Assembly (NCBI RefSeq): GCF_033239625.1
Contig: NZ_BTCK01000002.1
Coordinates: 186,001-250,000, forward strand
Direction of reading: 5' to 3'
DNA: 64,000 nt
Origin: Paenibacillus_T sp033239625
GTDB taxonomy: Bacteria; Bacillota; Bacilli; Paenibacillales; Paenibacillaceae
In this document: in pieces, positions 43,832 through 52,056 of the stretch
Position numbering within the stretch: position 1 is the first letter of the stretch
How the letters are laid out: each line of letters begins with the position of its first letter
Made by a program: the position numbers and the translations under genes
Notes under the pieces: generated by a model
What the model saw: the letters and a program-made list of their open reading frames with translations, nothing else
Database searches by the model: none
Told to the model about the DNA's origin: nothing

Positions 43832-45739
43832 ATGTTTAAGAAATTGTGTTCTTTACTATTATCGCTCTCCGTTCTGCTGAGCTGTTTATCCTTAACGTCC
43901 GCGTATGCCGCTAACAGCTCTATTGCAAAAACCCCTGGAAACAGCAATCCATTGATGGATCACAAATTAGGGGCGGACCCTTTCGCTCTGACCTATAACG
44001 GTAGGGTCTACGTCTACATGTCAAGCGATGCTTATGTTTACAACAGCAACGGAACGATCAAAGACAATGATTTCAGCGCTTTGAATAAAATCAACGTGAT
44101 CTCTTCCGCTGACATGGTGAACTGGACAGATCATGGTTCCATTCCGGTAGCGGGAAATAACAATGCAAATAATGGTGCTGGCATTGCTAAATGGGCGTCG
44201 CTCTCTTGGGCGCCGTCGGTCGCCAAGAAGACGATTAACGGCAAGGATAAGTTTTTCCTCTATTTCGCGAATGGCGCATCGGGAATCGGTGTACTGACAT
44301 CGGATACGCCGATAGGACCATGGTCAGATCCGCTTGGCAAAGCGCTCGTGACGCTCAATACGCCAGGCATGTCCGGCGTTACCTGGCTGTTTGATCCGGC
44401 AGTGCTCGTAGACGACGACGGTACAGGTTATCTGTACATGGGCGGCGGCATCCCGAATAATTCAGATCCGGCGATCATCGCGAATCCCAAGACAGCCAGA
44501 GTCATCAGGCTAGGTGCCGATATGACGAGTGTTAACGGAAGCGCCGTCATGATTGATGCCCCTTATATGTTCGAGGATTCGGGCATTCATAAGTACAACG
44601 GCAAATATTACTATTCCTACTGCATCAATTTCTCAGGTACGCATCCGGCCGCTTATCCGGCAGGCGAGATCGGTTACATGGTGAGCAGCAGTCCGATGGG
44701 ACCGTTCACGTATGCGGGCCACTTCCTGAAAAACCCTGGCGCATTTTTCGGAGGAGGCGGCAATAACCATCATGCGGTGTTTAGCTTCAATAACCAGTGG
44801 TATGTCGTGTACCACGCCCAAACCGTCAGCCAAGCGCTATTGGGATCGGGCAAAGGCTACCGCTCGCCTCATATCAACAAGCTGTTCTATAACGCGGACG
44901 GAACGATTCAAGAAGTGCAAGGAAACATGGCTGGTGTTAGTCAGATTGCCAATCTGAATCCTTACAATCGAACGGAAGCGGAGACGATCGGCTGGAATGC
45001 AGGGATTGCGACGGAGGTTAGCCAAGCGACAGGCGGGCCTTTCAATAACATGGACGTGACGAATATCAGTAATGGAGATTGGGTCGCTGTAGGCAATGCC
45101 GATTTCGGCTCGAGCGGGGCGAAATCATTCAAGGCGAATGTTGCATCTACGGTAGGTGGCAGTATCGAAATCCGTCTTGATAGTCCGACAGGTACGCTCG
45201 TCGGCACCTTGAATGTGCCTTCTACCGGTGGAACGCAGAACTGGCAAGAACTAAGTACAACAGTAAGCAATGCGACTAGCGTGCACAAGGTTTTCTTTGT
45301 GTTCACGGGATCGAGCGCCAGCAGTTTGTTCAACTTTGATTACTGGCAGTTCTCGCAAAATTCATCGACCTCGAATGGAACAAAGGTAGAAGCAGAGAAT
45401 ATGACGGTCGGTGGAACTTATGGAGGAAAGATAACCTCTCCTTTCAGCGGCGCCGTGCTTTATGCGAACAACGATTATGCTTCATATAATCAATACTTCG
45501 CATTTTCTACCCATACCTTCTCGCTTCGCGGTGCATCCAGCAACGCCTCGACAGCGCGGGTCGATCTGCAAATTAACGGAACGACGGTCGGTTCCTTCTA
45601 TTTCACCGGAACGACGCCAACTGTCCAGACGTTGTCTAATGTCTCGCATGCGACAGGACCCGTAGAAGTCAAGCTAATCGTAACAACCGATAACGGCACA
45701 TGGGATGTCTTCGTCGATTATTTGGAATATACCAACTAA
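43832..45739 (+). CDS. Secreted GH43 arabinoxylan hydrolase with CBM6 and CBM36
   Basis: 635-residue extracellular enzyme. ATG 43832 follows AAAGGAGGT. A signal peptide is cleaved after AYA (about residue 26). GH43 domain: Asp49 (GADPFALTYNG), Asp188 (WLFDPAVLVDDDG) and Glu248 (MFEDSGI). A CBM6-like domain at about 385-510 follows. The last 115 residues begin KVEAENMTVGGTY and look like CBM36, a calcium-dependent xylan-binding module first described in Paenibacillus polymyxa. Probably releases arabinose from arabinoxylan or cuts xylan. The next GH43 gene starts 48 bases after its stop, so the two may be co-transcribed. Confidence 0.92.
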   Translation: MFKKLCSLLLSLSVLLSCLSLTSAYAANSSIAKTPGNSNPLMDHKLGADPFALTYNGRVYVYMSSDAYVYNSNGTIKDNDFSALNKINVISSADMVNWTDHGSIPVAGNNNANNGAGIAKWASLSWAPSVAKKTINGKDKFFLYFANGASGIGVLTSDTPIGPWSDPLGKALVTLNTPGMSGVTWLFDPAVLVDDDGTGYLYMGGGIPNNSDPAIIANPKTARVIRLGADMTSVNGSAVMIDAPYMFEDSGIHKYNGKYYYSYCINFSGTHPAAYPAGEIGYMVSSSPMGPFTYAGHFLKNPGAFFGGGGNNHHAVFSFNNQWYVVYHAQTVSQALLGSGKGYRSPHINKLFYNADGTIQEVQGNMAGVSQIANLNPYNRTEAETIGWNAGIATEVSQATGGPFNNMDVTNISNGDWVAVGNADFGSSGAKSFKANVASTVGGSIEIRLDSPTGTLVGTLNVPSTGGTQNWQELSTTVSNATSVHKVFFVFTGSSASSLFNFDYWQFSQNSSTSNGTKVEAENMTVGGTYGGKITSPFSGAVLYANNDYASYNQYFAFSTHTFSLRGASSNASTARVDLQINGTTVGSFYFTGTTPTVQTLSNVSHATGPVEVKLIVTTDNGTWDVFVDYLEYTN

Positions 45740-45786
45740 TCTTCCGAAGCAGGTTTGCAAATCTATCCAGAGAAGGAGAATCCAGC

Positions 45787-47853
45787 GTGAATAATAGAGG
45801 TAGTAAACGTAAAGGCAGACTCAGGAATATTAAGGCTTTCAGCTTCCTATTGGCATTCGGAATGCTATTATCGTTTAACGTTCCTGCATTCGCCTGGCAG
45901 TCGGATAATGGAGACGGGACGTTTACGAACCCGATTCTGAATGCCGATTACCCCGATATTAGTGCCATTCGCGTAGGAAGCGATTTCTACATGGTCAGCT
46001 CCACTTTCGTTTCGTTCCCATCGGTGCCGATTATGCACTCCAAGGATTTGGTGAACTGGGAAATCATCGGATATGTGACGGCGAATCTAGACGGAACGGG
46101 AAAGTCGTATACGTTAACCAATACGTTTGAAGATTATGGGCACGGCAGCTGGGCGCCGACGATTGCTTATCGCAATGGTACTTATTATGTTGGCTACTAT
46201 CAAGCGCAGGGCAAGTTTATCATGTTCACAGCCACGAATCCGGCAGGTCCTTATACGAAGACGGTGTTCAGCCAAGGCTTTCACGATCCAGGCTTATTCA
46301 TCGATGATGACGGGACCGGATACATCATATCTGAAGCCAATGATGTGAAGATTTCGAAGTTAAGCGCTGATTACAAATCGGTTGTAAGCAGTACGGTTGC
46401 GACGCGGATCGAAGGAGTAACCGGCAGCTACCTGGTAGAAGGAACGCATGTAATGAAGCGTAATGGATACTATTATATTTTTCGCAACTCTACGCCGCCG
46501 GAATCCTATACCTACCTGCTGAGATCCAAGAACATTTATGGTCCTTATGAGATGAGGATACTGTTAAATGGCCCGACAATTCCAGGCGGAGCTCAGATAC
46601 ATCAAGGAGGTCCAATTGATACGCCAACCGGCGAATGGTGGTTTTACGCCTTTCAAGATGGAAACGGCTTGGGGCGTAGAGATATTCTAATCCCGATGCA
46701 GTGGCAGAACGATTGGCCGATACTAGGTGATCCTGCTACGGTTCGCAATGTGACAATTGGAGGCATCAGTTATCCAATGGGGAGTGTGCCGGTCACGTAC
46801 CGTAAACCGAATGTCGGGTCAACTTATCCCATTATGACGATTCCGAATACCGATGAATTCTACTCTTCCTCGCTAGGCGTACAGTGGCAATGGAACCATT
46901 ATCCTGACAATACGAGATGGTCGTTAAGCGAGCGTTCAGGTTACTTGAGATTGCATGCGAAGAATGCCAATAGCCTGTGGAGAGCAACCAACACCTTGAC
47001 GCAACGGGTGGAAGGCCCTGACTCTCAAGGAACGATCGAGCTGGATACAACCAATATGTTGGATGGAGACAATGCAGGACTAAGTTTGCTCAATATCCCT
47101 TATGGTTGGATAGGGGTGACTAAGTCCGGCGGTGTGAAGCGAATCGTTGCTACGATCAATGCGAAGGAAGATGCGGCCGGTACTGTTGCCACTGGGCCGA
47201 TTCTGAATAGCAATCTTGTATATCTAAGGGCTAATGCGGATCTGCTAACGAACAAAGCGACTTTCTCGTATAGTACGGATAATGTGAATTTCATTCAGCT
47301 GGGCGGCCAGTTGAATATGCCGTTTGACCTTGGTTTCTTCCAAGGCGACAAATTCGGCATTTTCAACTATACAACAGCGGCTTCCGGCGGATATGTTGAC
47401 GTCAACTGGTTCCGATTCCATACTTCCGCTTCTGGTAATGGAGGAGGTAATGGAAGCAGTGGAAGCGGGACTACGTACGAAGCTGAGACAGGGACGTCCT
47501 TAACCAATTCTATTGTGGAGACGTTGAATACAGGGTATATCGGCAACGGTTATGTCAACTTCAATGCTGCGACCGACGCGTCTGTGCAATGGAACAATAT
47601 CTATTGTGCGATCACGGGAACGAAGAATGTGAAGTTCCGGTATGCGCTCGCTTCGGGTACAAGAAATCTGGATGTATACGTGAATGGAACCAAAGTGGTC
47701 AGCAATGCGGCATTCACTGCGACCGGAGGTTGGACGACGTGGGCAGAGAAGACAATCCAGGTGCCAATGAACAGCGGGACGAATACATTACGAGTTGCAA
47801 CGACTGGAACGGAAGGGCCGAATATCGATAGCATCAATGTCTCAGCACAGTAG
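45787..47853 (+). CDS. Secreted GH43 beta-xylosidase-like enzyme with C-terminal CBM
   Basis: 688-residue extracellular enzyme. GTG 45787 follows AGAAGGAGA and gives a signal peptide cleaved after AFA (about residue 36). GH43 domain: Asp57 (DYPDISAI), Asp167 (GFHDPGLFIDDDG) and Glu218 (LVEGTHVMK). A concanavalin-like accessory domain of the XynB type at about 370-550 follows, then a Gly/Ser linker (SASGNGGGNGSSG) and a CBM6/CBM35-like domain at about 565-685 (TYEAETG ... NTGYIGNG). It complements the arabinofuranosidase-like enzyme upstream. A terminator follows. Confidence 0.9.
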   Translation: MNNRGSKRKGRLRNIKAFSFLLAFGMLLSFNVPAFAWQSDNGDGTFTNPILNADYPDISAIRVGSDFYMVSSTFVSFPSVPIMHSKDLVNWEIIGYVTANLDGTGKSYTLTNTFEDYGHGSWAPTIAYRNGTYYVGYYQAQGKFIMFTATNPAGPYTKTVFSQGFHDPGLFIDDDGTGYIISEANDVKISKLSADYKSVVSSTVATRIEGVTGSYLVEGTHVMKRNGYYYIFRNSTPPESYTYLLRSKNIYGPYEMRILLNGPTIPGGAQIHQGGPIDTPTGEWWFYAFQDGNGLGRRDILIPMQWQNDWPILGDPATVRNVTIGGISYPMGSVPVTYRKPNVGSTYPIMTIPNTDEFYSSSLGVQWQWNHYPDNTRWSLSERSGYLRLHAKNANSLWRATNTLTQRVEGPDSQGTIELDTTNMLDGDNAGLSLLNIPYGWIGVTKSGGVKRIVATINAKEDAAGTVATGPILNSNLVYLRANADLLTNKATFSYSTDNVNFIQLGGQLNMPFDLGFFQGDKFGIFNYTTAASGGYVDVNWFRFHTSASGNGGGNGSSGSGTTYEAETGTSLTNSIVETLNTGYIGNGYVNFNAATDASVQWNNIYCAITGTKNVKFRYALASGTRNLDVYVNGTKVVSNAAFTATGGWTTWAEKTIQVPMNSGTNTLRVATTGTEGPNIDSINVSAQ

Positions 47854-47865
47854 AATATGATAAAC

Positions 47866-47901
47866 ATAAGCCACCTGGTTGAACAATCAGGTGGCTTATT
47901 G
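47866..47901 (+). terminator. Terminator after the second secreted GH43 gene
   Basis: A perfect 12-base-pair stem, ATAAGCCACCTG, with a 10-base loop (47878-47887) and its complement to 47899. Only a short T-run follows. Confidence 0.65.
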
Positions 47902-47972
47902 ATGCGGAAGAAGACATTAATTAAGCTGACTAACATTGACGTCAAGGATAGTGCGAGTATTGATGATTATAG

Positions 47973-48007
47973 CAAAACAAGCTTACGCCATATCGGCGTA
48001 AGCTTGT
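47973..48007 (-). terminator. Rho-independent terminator of the DUF3237/esterase operon
   Basis: On the minus strand, a 13-base-pair perfect stem (47977-47989 with 47995-48007, loop ATATC) is followed by TTTTGCT. It lies about 40 bases after the DUF3237 stop. Confidence 0.8.
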
Positions 48008-48043
48008 ACGTAGTTAATCCTATATTGAACAGCATCCAACTTG

Positions 48044-48475
48044 TTATTGAACCCATCTATAAATGATAATATCGACTCCCGATTCAGTCGGAAACCCTTC
48101 GCCTAGGAATAGATCGTTATTCCACGAGGATAATGCCTTGCTATTCGTTATGATCGAAGGGCGAGTACGGAACAAGGCGTCGTTCCATTGCTTGTTGGCA
48201 TCGCCATTGTTCTCGATGTAGATGCGGCAAGCATGGCCTTCGTAATCTTCGCCTTCCAGCATGTACCTGGCAGACAGCGTATGCCGTCCGCCGGGCCTTC
48301 CGATCACCTGCGTATCGATGCCGCCTTCAAGTATTTTCCCTTGGAACAATTCTCCCGTCGCCTTGCCTGAGAAGGAAATCATAACGACAGAATCGCCCTC
48401 GTCATTACGCAGTTCGATCGTTTGCTCGATACGAACATGTATGGTTAGCACTTTCTCCAGCTTCTCCAGCTCCAT
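48044..48475 (-). CDS. DUF3237 family protein
   Basis: 143-residue protein with the DUF3237 pattern, including GRPGGRHTLSARYMLEGED near residue 60 and IYIENNG near 85. It is a small beta-rich fold found next to hydrolases; function unproven. No signal peptide. GAGG precedes the ATG. It lies 56 bases downstream of an esterase gene on the same strand, so the two are probably co-transcribed. Confidence 0.85.
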   Translation of the reverse strand: MELEKLEKVLTIHVRIEQTIELRNDEGDSVVMISFSGKATGELFQGKILEGGIDTQVIGRPGGRHTLSARYMLEGEDYEGHACRIYIENNGDANKQWNDALFRTRPSIITNSKALSSWNNDLFLGEGFPTESGVDIIIYRWVQ

Positions 48476-48531
48476 GCAGCCGACCTCGCTTACTTCAATA
48501 GATTCAGAGCCGTGCCAATGTCTATGCCATT

Positions 48532-49464
48532 CTATTCAACGTCATGTTGAAAAGGAGGCTTATCGACCCTCGGCCGATGCAGATTGGCAGCCAGGAACCT
48601 CTCTGTAATGTCCAGCACTTGAGGGCTCCATATGCCTGCCCCATGATCCGCGCCGACTACTTTATAGAGAGTTGCGTTCTGCCCGCTGTTCTTAAGCGCC
48701 TTATACATTTCGATGCTCTGGTTAACGTGTACGATCTGATCGCTGTCGCCATGAACGATGAGAAACGGAGGGAGTCTCTTATCCAGATTCTGATGAATCG
48801 GGCTTGCTTTCTTCGCCAATTCGATATGTTCCGGAACACTCCCGCCAATGAGCAGCCCCTCAGGTGAATCGGCGGCATCATGGTCGAGAATGTCATTATA
48901 TTTGCCCAACGTCAGCAGGTCCGACACGCCATAGTAATCGACAACGGCGCTGACCTCATCCGATTGTTCGCTATAGAGGCCGTTATCGTATTCACCAATG
49001 GTAAGACCAGTCATTAAGGCAAGATGCCCGCCCGATGAATCTCCCCATACCGCAACTCGATTCGGATCTACGCCATACGTTTCCGCATGTTTGCGCATAA
49101 AACGAATCGCACATTTGACATCCTCGACAGGGGCGGGAAACCTAGCAATGTCTGTATGCCGAATCTCGACGCTTGCAACGACATACCCTTTGGCTGCGAT
49201 ATGGCTGAGATTCGGAATGGCTGCATATCGATCTTGCGGTCTCCAAGCGGAGCCTTGAATGAATACGACCAGAGGAAATTTATAGCCGGCCCGATGAGGA
49301 ACGATGATTTGCAATCTTCTAGCTTCTTCCCCGTATTGGGCATAGACGACATCTGGCCGATAGGAGCAGGAATAGTAGGTTCCTCTCTCGGCATAATCGC
49401 CATATAGAATCTGGGTTCCCTCTGGTATTTCGTTTGCTGCGATGTTTGCTGCTTTCTTATTCAT
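48532..49464 (-). CDS. Alpha/beta hydrolase, carboxylesterase of the BD-FAE type
   Basis: 310-residue cytoplasmic esterase. The catalytic triad can be read: Ser143 in GDSSGG, Asp242 in HGDSDQIV and His274 in GADHGAG. An oxyanion region is at FIQGSAWRP (about 68-76), where HGGxW is more usual. Relatives remove acetyl or feruloyl groups from xylan fragments, which suits this locus, but substrate is inferred. The DUF3237 gene follows it and a degenerate-receiver regulator gene lies 47 bases before it on the same strand. Confidence 0.85.
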   Translation of the reverse strand: MNKKAANIAANEIPEGTQILYGDYAERGTYYSCSYRPDVVYAQYGEEARRLQIIVPHRAGYKFPLVVFIQGSAWRPQDRYAAIPNLSHIAAKGYVVASVEIRHTDIARFPAPVEDVKCAIRFMRKHAETYGVDPNRVAVWGDSSGGHLALMTGLTIGEYDNGLYSEQSDEVSAVVDYYGVSDLLTLGKYNDILDHDAADSPEGLLIGGSVPEHIELAKKASPIHQNLDKRLPPFLIVHGDSDQIVHVNQSIEMYKALKNSGQNATLYKVVGADHGAGIWSPQVLDITERFLAANLHRPRVDKPPFQHDVE

Positions 49465-49511
49465 CCCGACTATCCACCTTTTCGTTTCATGTTTGTTTCT
49501 ATTATAAACGA

Positions 49512-50279
49512 TTAGGCCGTAATCGAAATCATCTTCCGAAACTCATTCGCGCTTACGCCTGTATACGCTTTAAATTTCTTATAGAACCAATCCATCTCCG
49601 TATACCCAACCTCGTTGGCGATTTCATAGATCTTCATATCCGTATGCTCTAGCAAAAACTTAGCTTTCTCCATCCGCTTCTGAAGCAGATATTCATTGAA
49701 CGTCATATTCTCATGGCTCTTAAACTTCTGGCCGAGATAGGAGTAGTTGAAGTGAAAAATATTTGAGATTTCCTTAAGCGTAATGTTCTGATGCAGCGAT
49801 TCTTCAACGAATTCCTTTACTTTATCAATAATATTGGAAGGAGCAGAATTAGGCGTCGTCAGGTCTTCGGGCAATATTGTAAGCGCTTTACTTTCTGCGC
49901 CGATGAATTCTTCCAGTTCACGTTCGACTCGACACAAGCTTGCTTGCAACTCGTCAGGCGAGATGGGATCCGGCAAGTAATCGCTGACTTGATAACACAT
50001 CGCTTTGCGAGCGAGCTGAAAATCATTGTCACCGCCAAGCAGAATGATAGGTACACGGCTTGTTTCTCTAATTTGCTGGCAGAGACGAATGCCGTCCACC
50101 TGTGTGCATTTCATATTAATAAGCACAAGTGCGTACGGCTGTCTGGCGAACATGGCCATTGCCTCTACTCTTGTAGATGCATGATCCTCCAAGGAAAAGC
50201 CTAATTCTCTCCACGCCAGCAAATTGATCGTCGTGTCCTTGGATTGTTGAGCGGCGTCGACTAGCAGCACCTTATACAC
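49512..50279 (-). CDS. AraC-type response regulator with degenerate receiver
   Basis: 255-residue protein; GTG 50279 is chosen because a GGGGGG box precedes it. The N-terminal region is a receiver by shape (YKVLLVD, then VDGIRLC, then DYLPDPISPDEL). However, the phospho-acceptor Asp is Asn55 (LINMK), the second acidic residue is Ala9, the Thr/Ser is Leu81 and the invariant Lys is Asp104. It is therefore unlikely to be phosphorylated. The AraC helix-turn-helix is intact at about 155-252, with YSYLGQKFK and IANEVGYTEMDWFYKKFK. No kinase adjoins. It probably senses something other than phosphate or is constitutive. It is divergent from the SBP operon at 50566. Confidence 0.9.
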   Translation of the reverse strand: MYKVLLVDAAQQSKDTTINLLAWRELGFSLEDHASTRVEAMAMFARQPYALVLINMKCTQVDGIRLCQQIRETSRVPIILLGGDNDFQLARKAMCYQVSDYLPDPISPDELQASLCRVERELEEFIGAESKALTILPEDLTTPNSAPSNIIDKVKEFVEESLHQNITLKEISNIFHFNYSYLGQKFKSHENMTFNEYLLQKRMEKAKFLLEHTDMKIYEIANEVGYTEMDWFYKKFKAYTGVSANEFRKMISITA

Positions 50280-50455
50280 GATGATTACCCCCCTATTACG
50301 ATGAGAAACGAAATTCATTTGAAAACGGTATCAGTCATTACTTTTTCATTATGTAAAAAGGGGAGACTGTCAAACAACGTGCTTTTCTTTGCATCGCTAG
50401 CAGATGTTTACCTCATCGCAATTTTCACGTAAAGGAATGGATGCTGCTTTCGGTG

Positions 50456-50503
50456 CACCTATATTTTGACGGGTATAACACCTAAGCGGCGACAGGTTGT
50501 TGC
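50456..50503 (+). promoter_or_regulatory. Repeated upstream motif, copy 7, bipartite form
   Basis: CACCTA, TTTGACGGGTA and ACAGGTTGTTGC in the same order as at 35383, with one more base between the blocks. Located 60-110 bases before the SBP start at 50566, in the divergent promoter region shared with the degenerate regulator at 50279. Confidence 0.5.
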
Positions 50504-50511
50504 CTCACATT

Positions 50512-50525
50512 TGTAAGCGCTACAC
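50512..50525. promoter_or_regulatory. cre-like site upstream of SBP operon
   Basis: TGTAAGCGCTACAC carries the TGTAAGCGCT half and an imperfect second half (TACA shifted by one base). It lies 40 bases before the SBP start and right after the bipartite motif. Confidence 0.4.
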
Positions 50526-50565
50526 TTTTTCGTGTAAGCATTCATTCCTAACGGGGGGACAAACA

Positions 50566-51969
50566 ATGCGCAACAAAATGATGATGCTGATGGCCGCAAT
50601 GGTGCTGGTTCTATCAGCGTGCGGCAGCGGCGGTACCAAAGACGAAGGCAGCAAAGGTACAGATGCAGCTAACACAAGCACGACCGAACAAACGGAAAGC
50701 ACGGACACTGGCGAAGATACAGCTCCTGCTGACGAAACAGATCCGGCGGCTGACGATGCAGCGTACAAAACGCCAGACATGGACTTCGATCTCGGCGGCC
50801 GTACGATCAAGGTTGTATCCTGGTGGGATATGACGATCGGCGAAGACAACCCGGACAACATTCAGAAGAAGAAGAACCTGGAAGAGTTAGAGAAGAAGCA
50901 TAACTTCAAAATGGAGTATGTTGCTATTGATTACGGCGAGTATCAGCAAAAAGTAACGGCATCCCTGCTGTCGGGCCAACCGATCGGCGATATCGTGCGT
51001 CTGGGCAAAACGTATACGGTGCCTACGCTCGTTAAACAAGATTTGATTCTCCCGATCGATGAGTATACGAAGAACACGAACGTATTCAACCAAACCATGA
51101 CGAACCAGCTGTACACGTACAATGGCCGCGGTTATGGCTTCACAGAAGACCAAGGCAACCTCGTTCAAGGTATTTTCTACAATCGCAAGCTGATGAATGA
51201 GCTCGGCGTGAAGCCGCTCCAGGAATATGTCAATGAAGGCAACTGGAACTGGGATACGTTCCTCCAAGCTGCCAAGGACGCTAACAAAGACACGAACAAC
51301 GACGGCAAGCTTGATGCATGGGGTCTGGCGAACAGCGGCCTTGTTGAAATGCTGCTCATGTCCAACGAAACAGGCTTGACGAAGGATGACAAGCAAAACC
51401 TTGACGATCCGAAGACGCTTGAAGCGCTTAACTTTGAATCGAAGCTTAAGACGGAGAAAGTTCCTAGACCGACAGAAGGCGGCGACTGGACAGAGCCAGG
51501 CCAGTTCTTCCGTCAAGGCAACACGCTCATGTATGCAGGCGCGATGTGGGAAATCGGCGGCTTGAAGACGGATATGCCGGATGCGGATATCGGCTTCGTA
51601 CCGTTCCCTAAAGGTCCAAGCGCGTCCACGTATCACTCTTACGAGGGCTTGCTCCAAGCGCTTACGATTCCGAAAGGCGTTAAAGATCCTGACAAACTGA
51701 TGTACATCTGGGAGAAAATCAACGACATCGATTCGGTATATGACTACCCAGGTCAAGCTTCCTTCGAATCGAACTTCTCGAACGAGGACGATATCAACAA
51801 CGCGAAGACGGTACAGCCGAACCTGTTGGTGTTAGATCATAACACGTTCCCTAACCTCAAGTATTATGACTTTGTTGGTGAAATCGACAGCGGCACATCG
51901 GTATCGACGGTTGTTGAGAAGTACAAACCAGTATTCCAATCGGCGATTGACGAAATTTACAAAAAATAA
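50566..51969 (+). CDS. Sugar ABC importer substrate-binding lipoprotein
   Basis: 467-residue lipid-anchored SBP, start ATG 50566 after ACGGGGGG, lipobox LSAC with Cys19. An acidic Thr/Glu/Asp linker runs to about residue 70. The SBP fold follows with KVVSWWDM near 84, IVRLGKTYTVPTLVKQDL near 145, and the calcium-loop-like DTNNDGKLDAWG near 246. First gene of a long operon; a strong hairpin separates it from the next gene, allowing extra SBP synthesis. It probably serves the permease pair at 54963/55927, or shares it with the large fusion SBP at 52057. Ligand unknown. Confidence 0.9.
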   Translation: MRNKMMMLMAAMVLVLSACGSGGTKDEGSKGTDAANTSTTEQTESTDTGEDTAPADETDPAADDAAYKTPDMDFDLGGRTIKVVSWWDMTIGEDNPDNIQKKKNLEELEKKHNFKMEYVAIDYGEYQQKVTASLLSGQPIGDIVRLGKTYTVPTLVKQDLILPIDEYTKNTNVFNQTMTNQLYTYNGRGYGFTEDQGNLVQGIFYNRKLMNELGVKPLQEYVNEGNWNWDTFLQAAKDANKDTNNDGKLDAWGLANSGLVEMLLMSNETGLTKDDKQNLDDPKTLEALNFESKLKTEKVPRPTEGGDWTEPGQFFRQGNTLMYAGAMWEIGGLKTDMPDADIGFVPFPKGPSASTYHSYEGLLQALTIPKGVKDPDKLMYIWEKINDIDSVYDYPGQASFESNFSNEDDINNAKTVQPNLLVLDHNTFPNLKYYDFVGEIDSGTSVSTVVEKYKPVFQSAIDEIYKK

Positions 51970-51988
51970 GTTCGATATCGCTTAAAGG

Positions 51989-52021
51989 CAGTCCCCATTT
52001 AGAAGCTTCTAATGGGGACTG
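51989..52021 (+). promoter_or_regulatory. Intercistronic hairpin after the SBP gene
   Basis: CAGTCCCCATT (51989-51999) pairs with AATGGGGACTG (52011-52021), and the inner part, TAGAAG with CTTCTA, extends the stem. No T-run follows. Its position resembles the hairpin at 5051, between an SBP and transporter genes. Confidence 0.6.
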
Positions 52022-52056
52022 TACATTTTATGTCTTTCGCTGCAGGAGGGAGAAGA

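Noticed and set aside
49878..49891. cre-like TGTAAGCGCTTTAC inside the degenerate regulator gene
   Set aside because: It lies in the middle of a coding region encoding ESKALTI and away from any start; probably coincidental.
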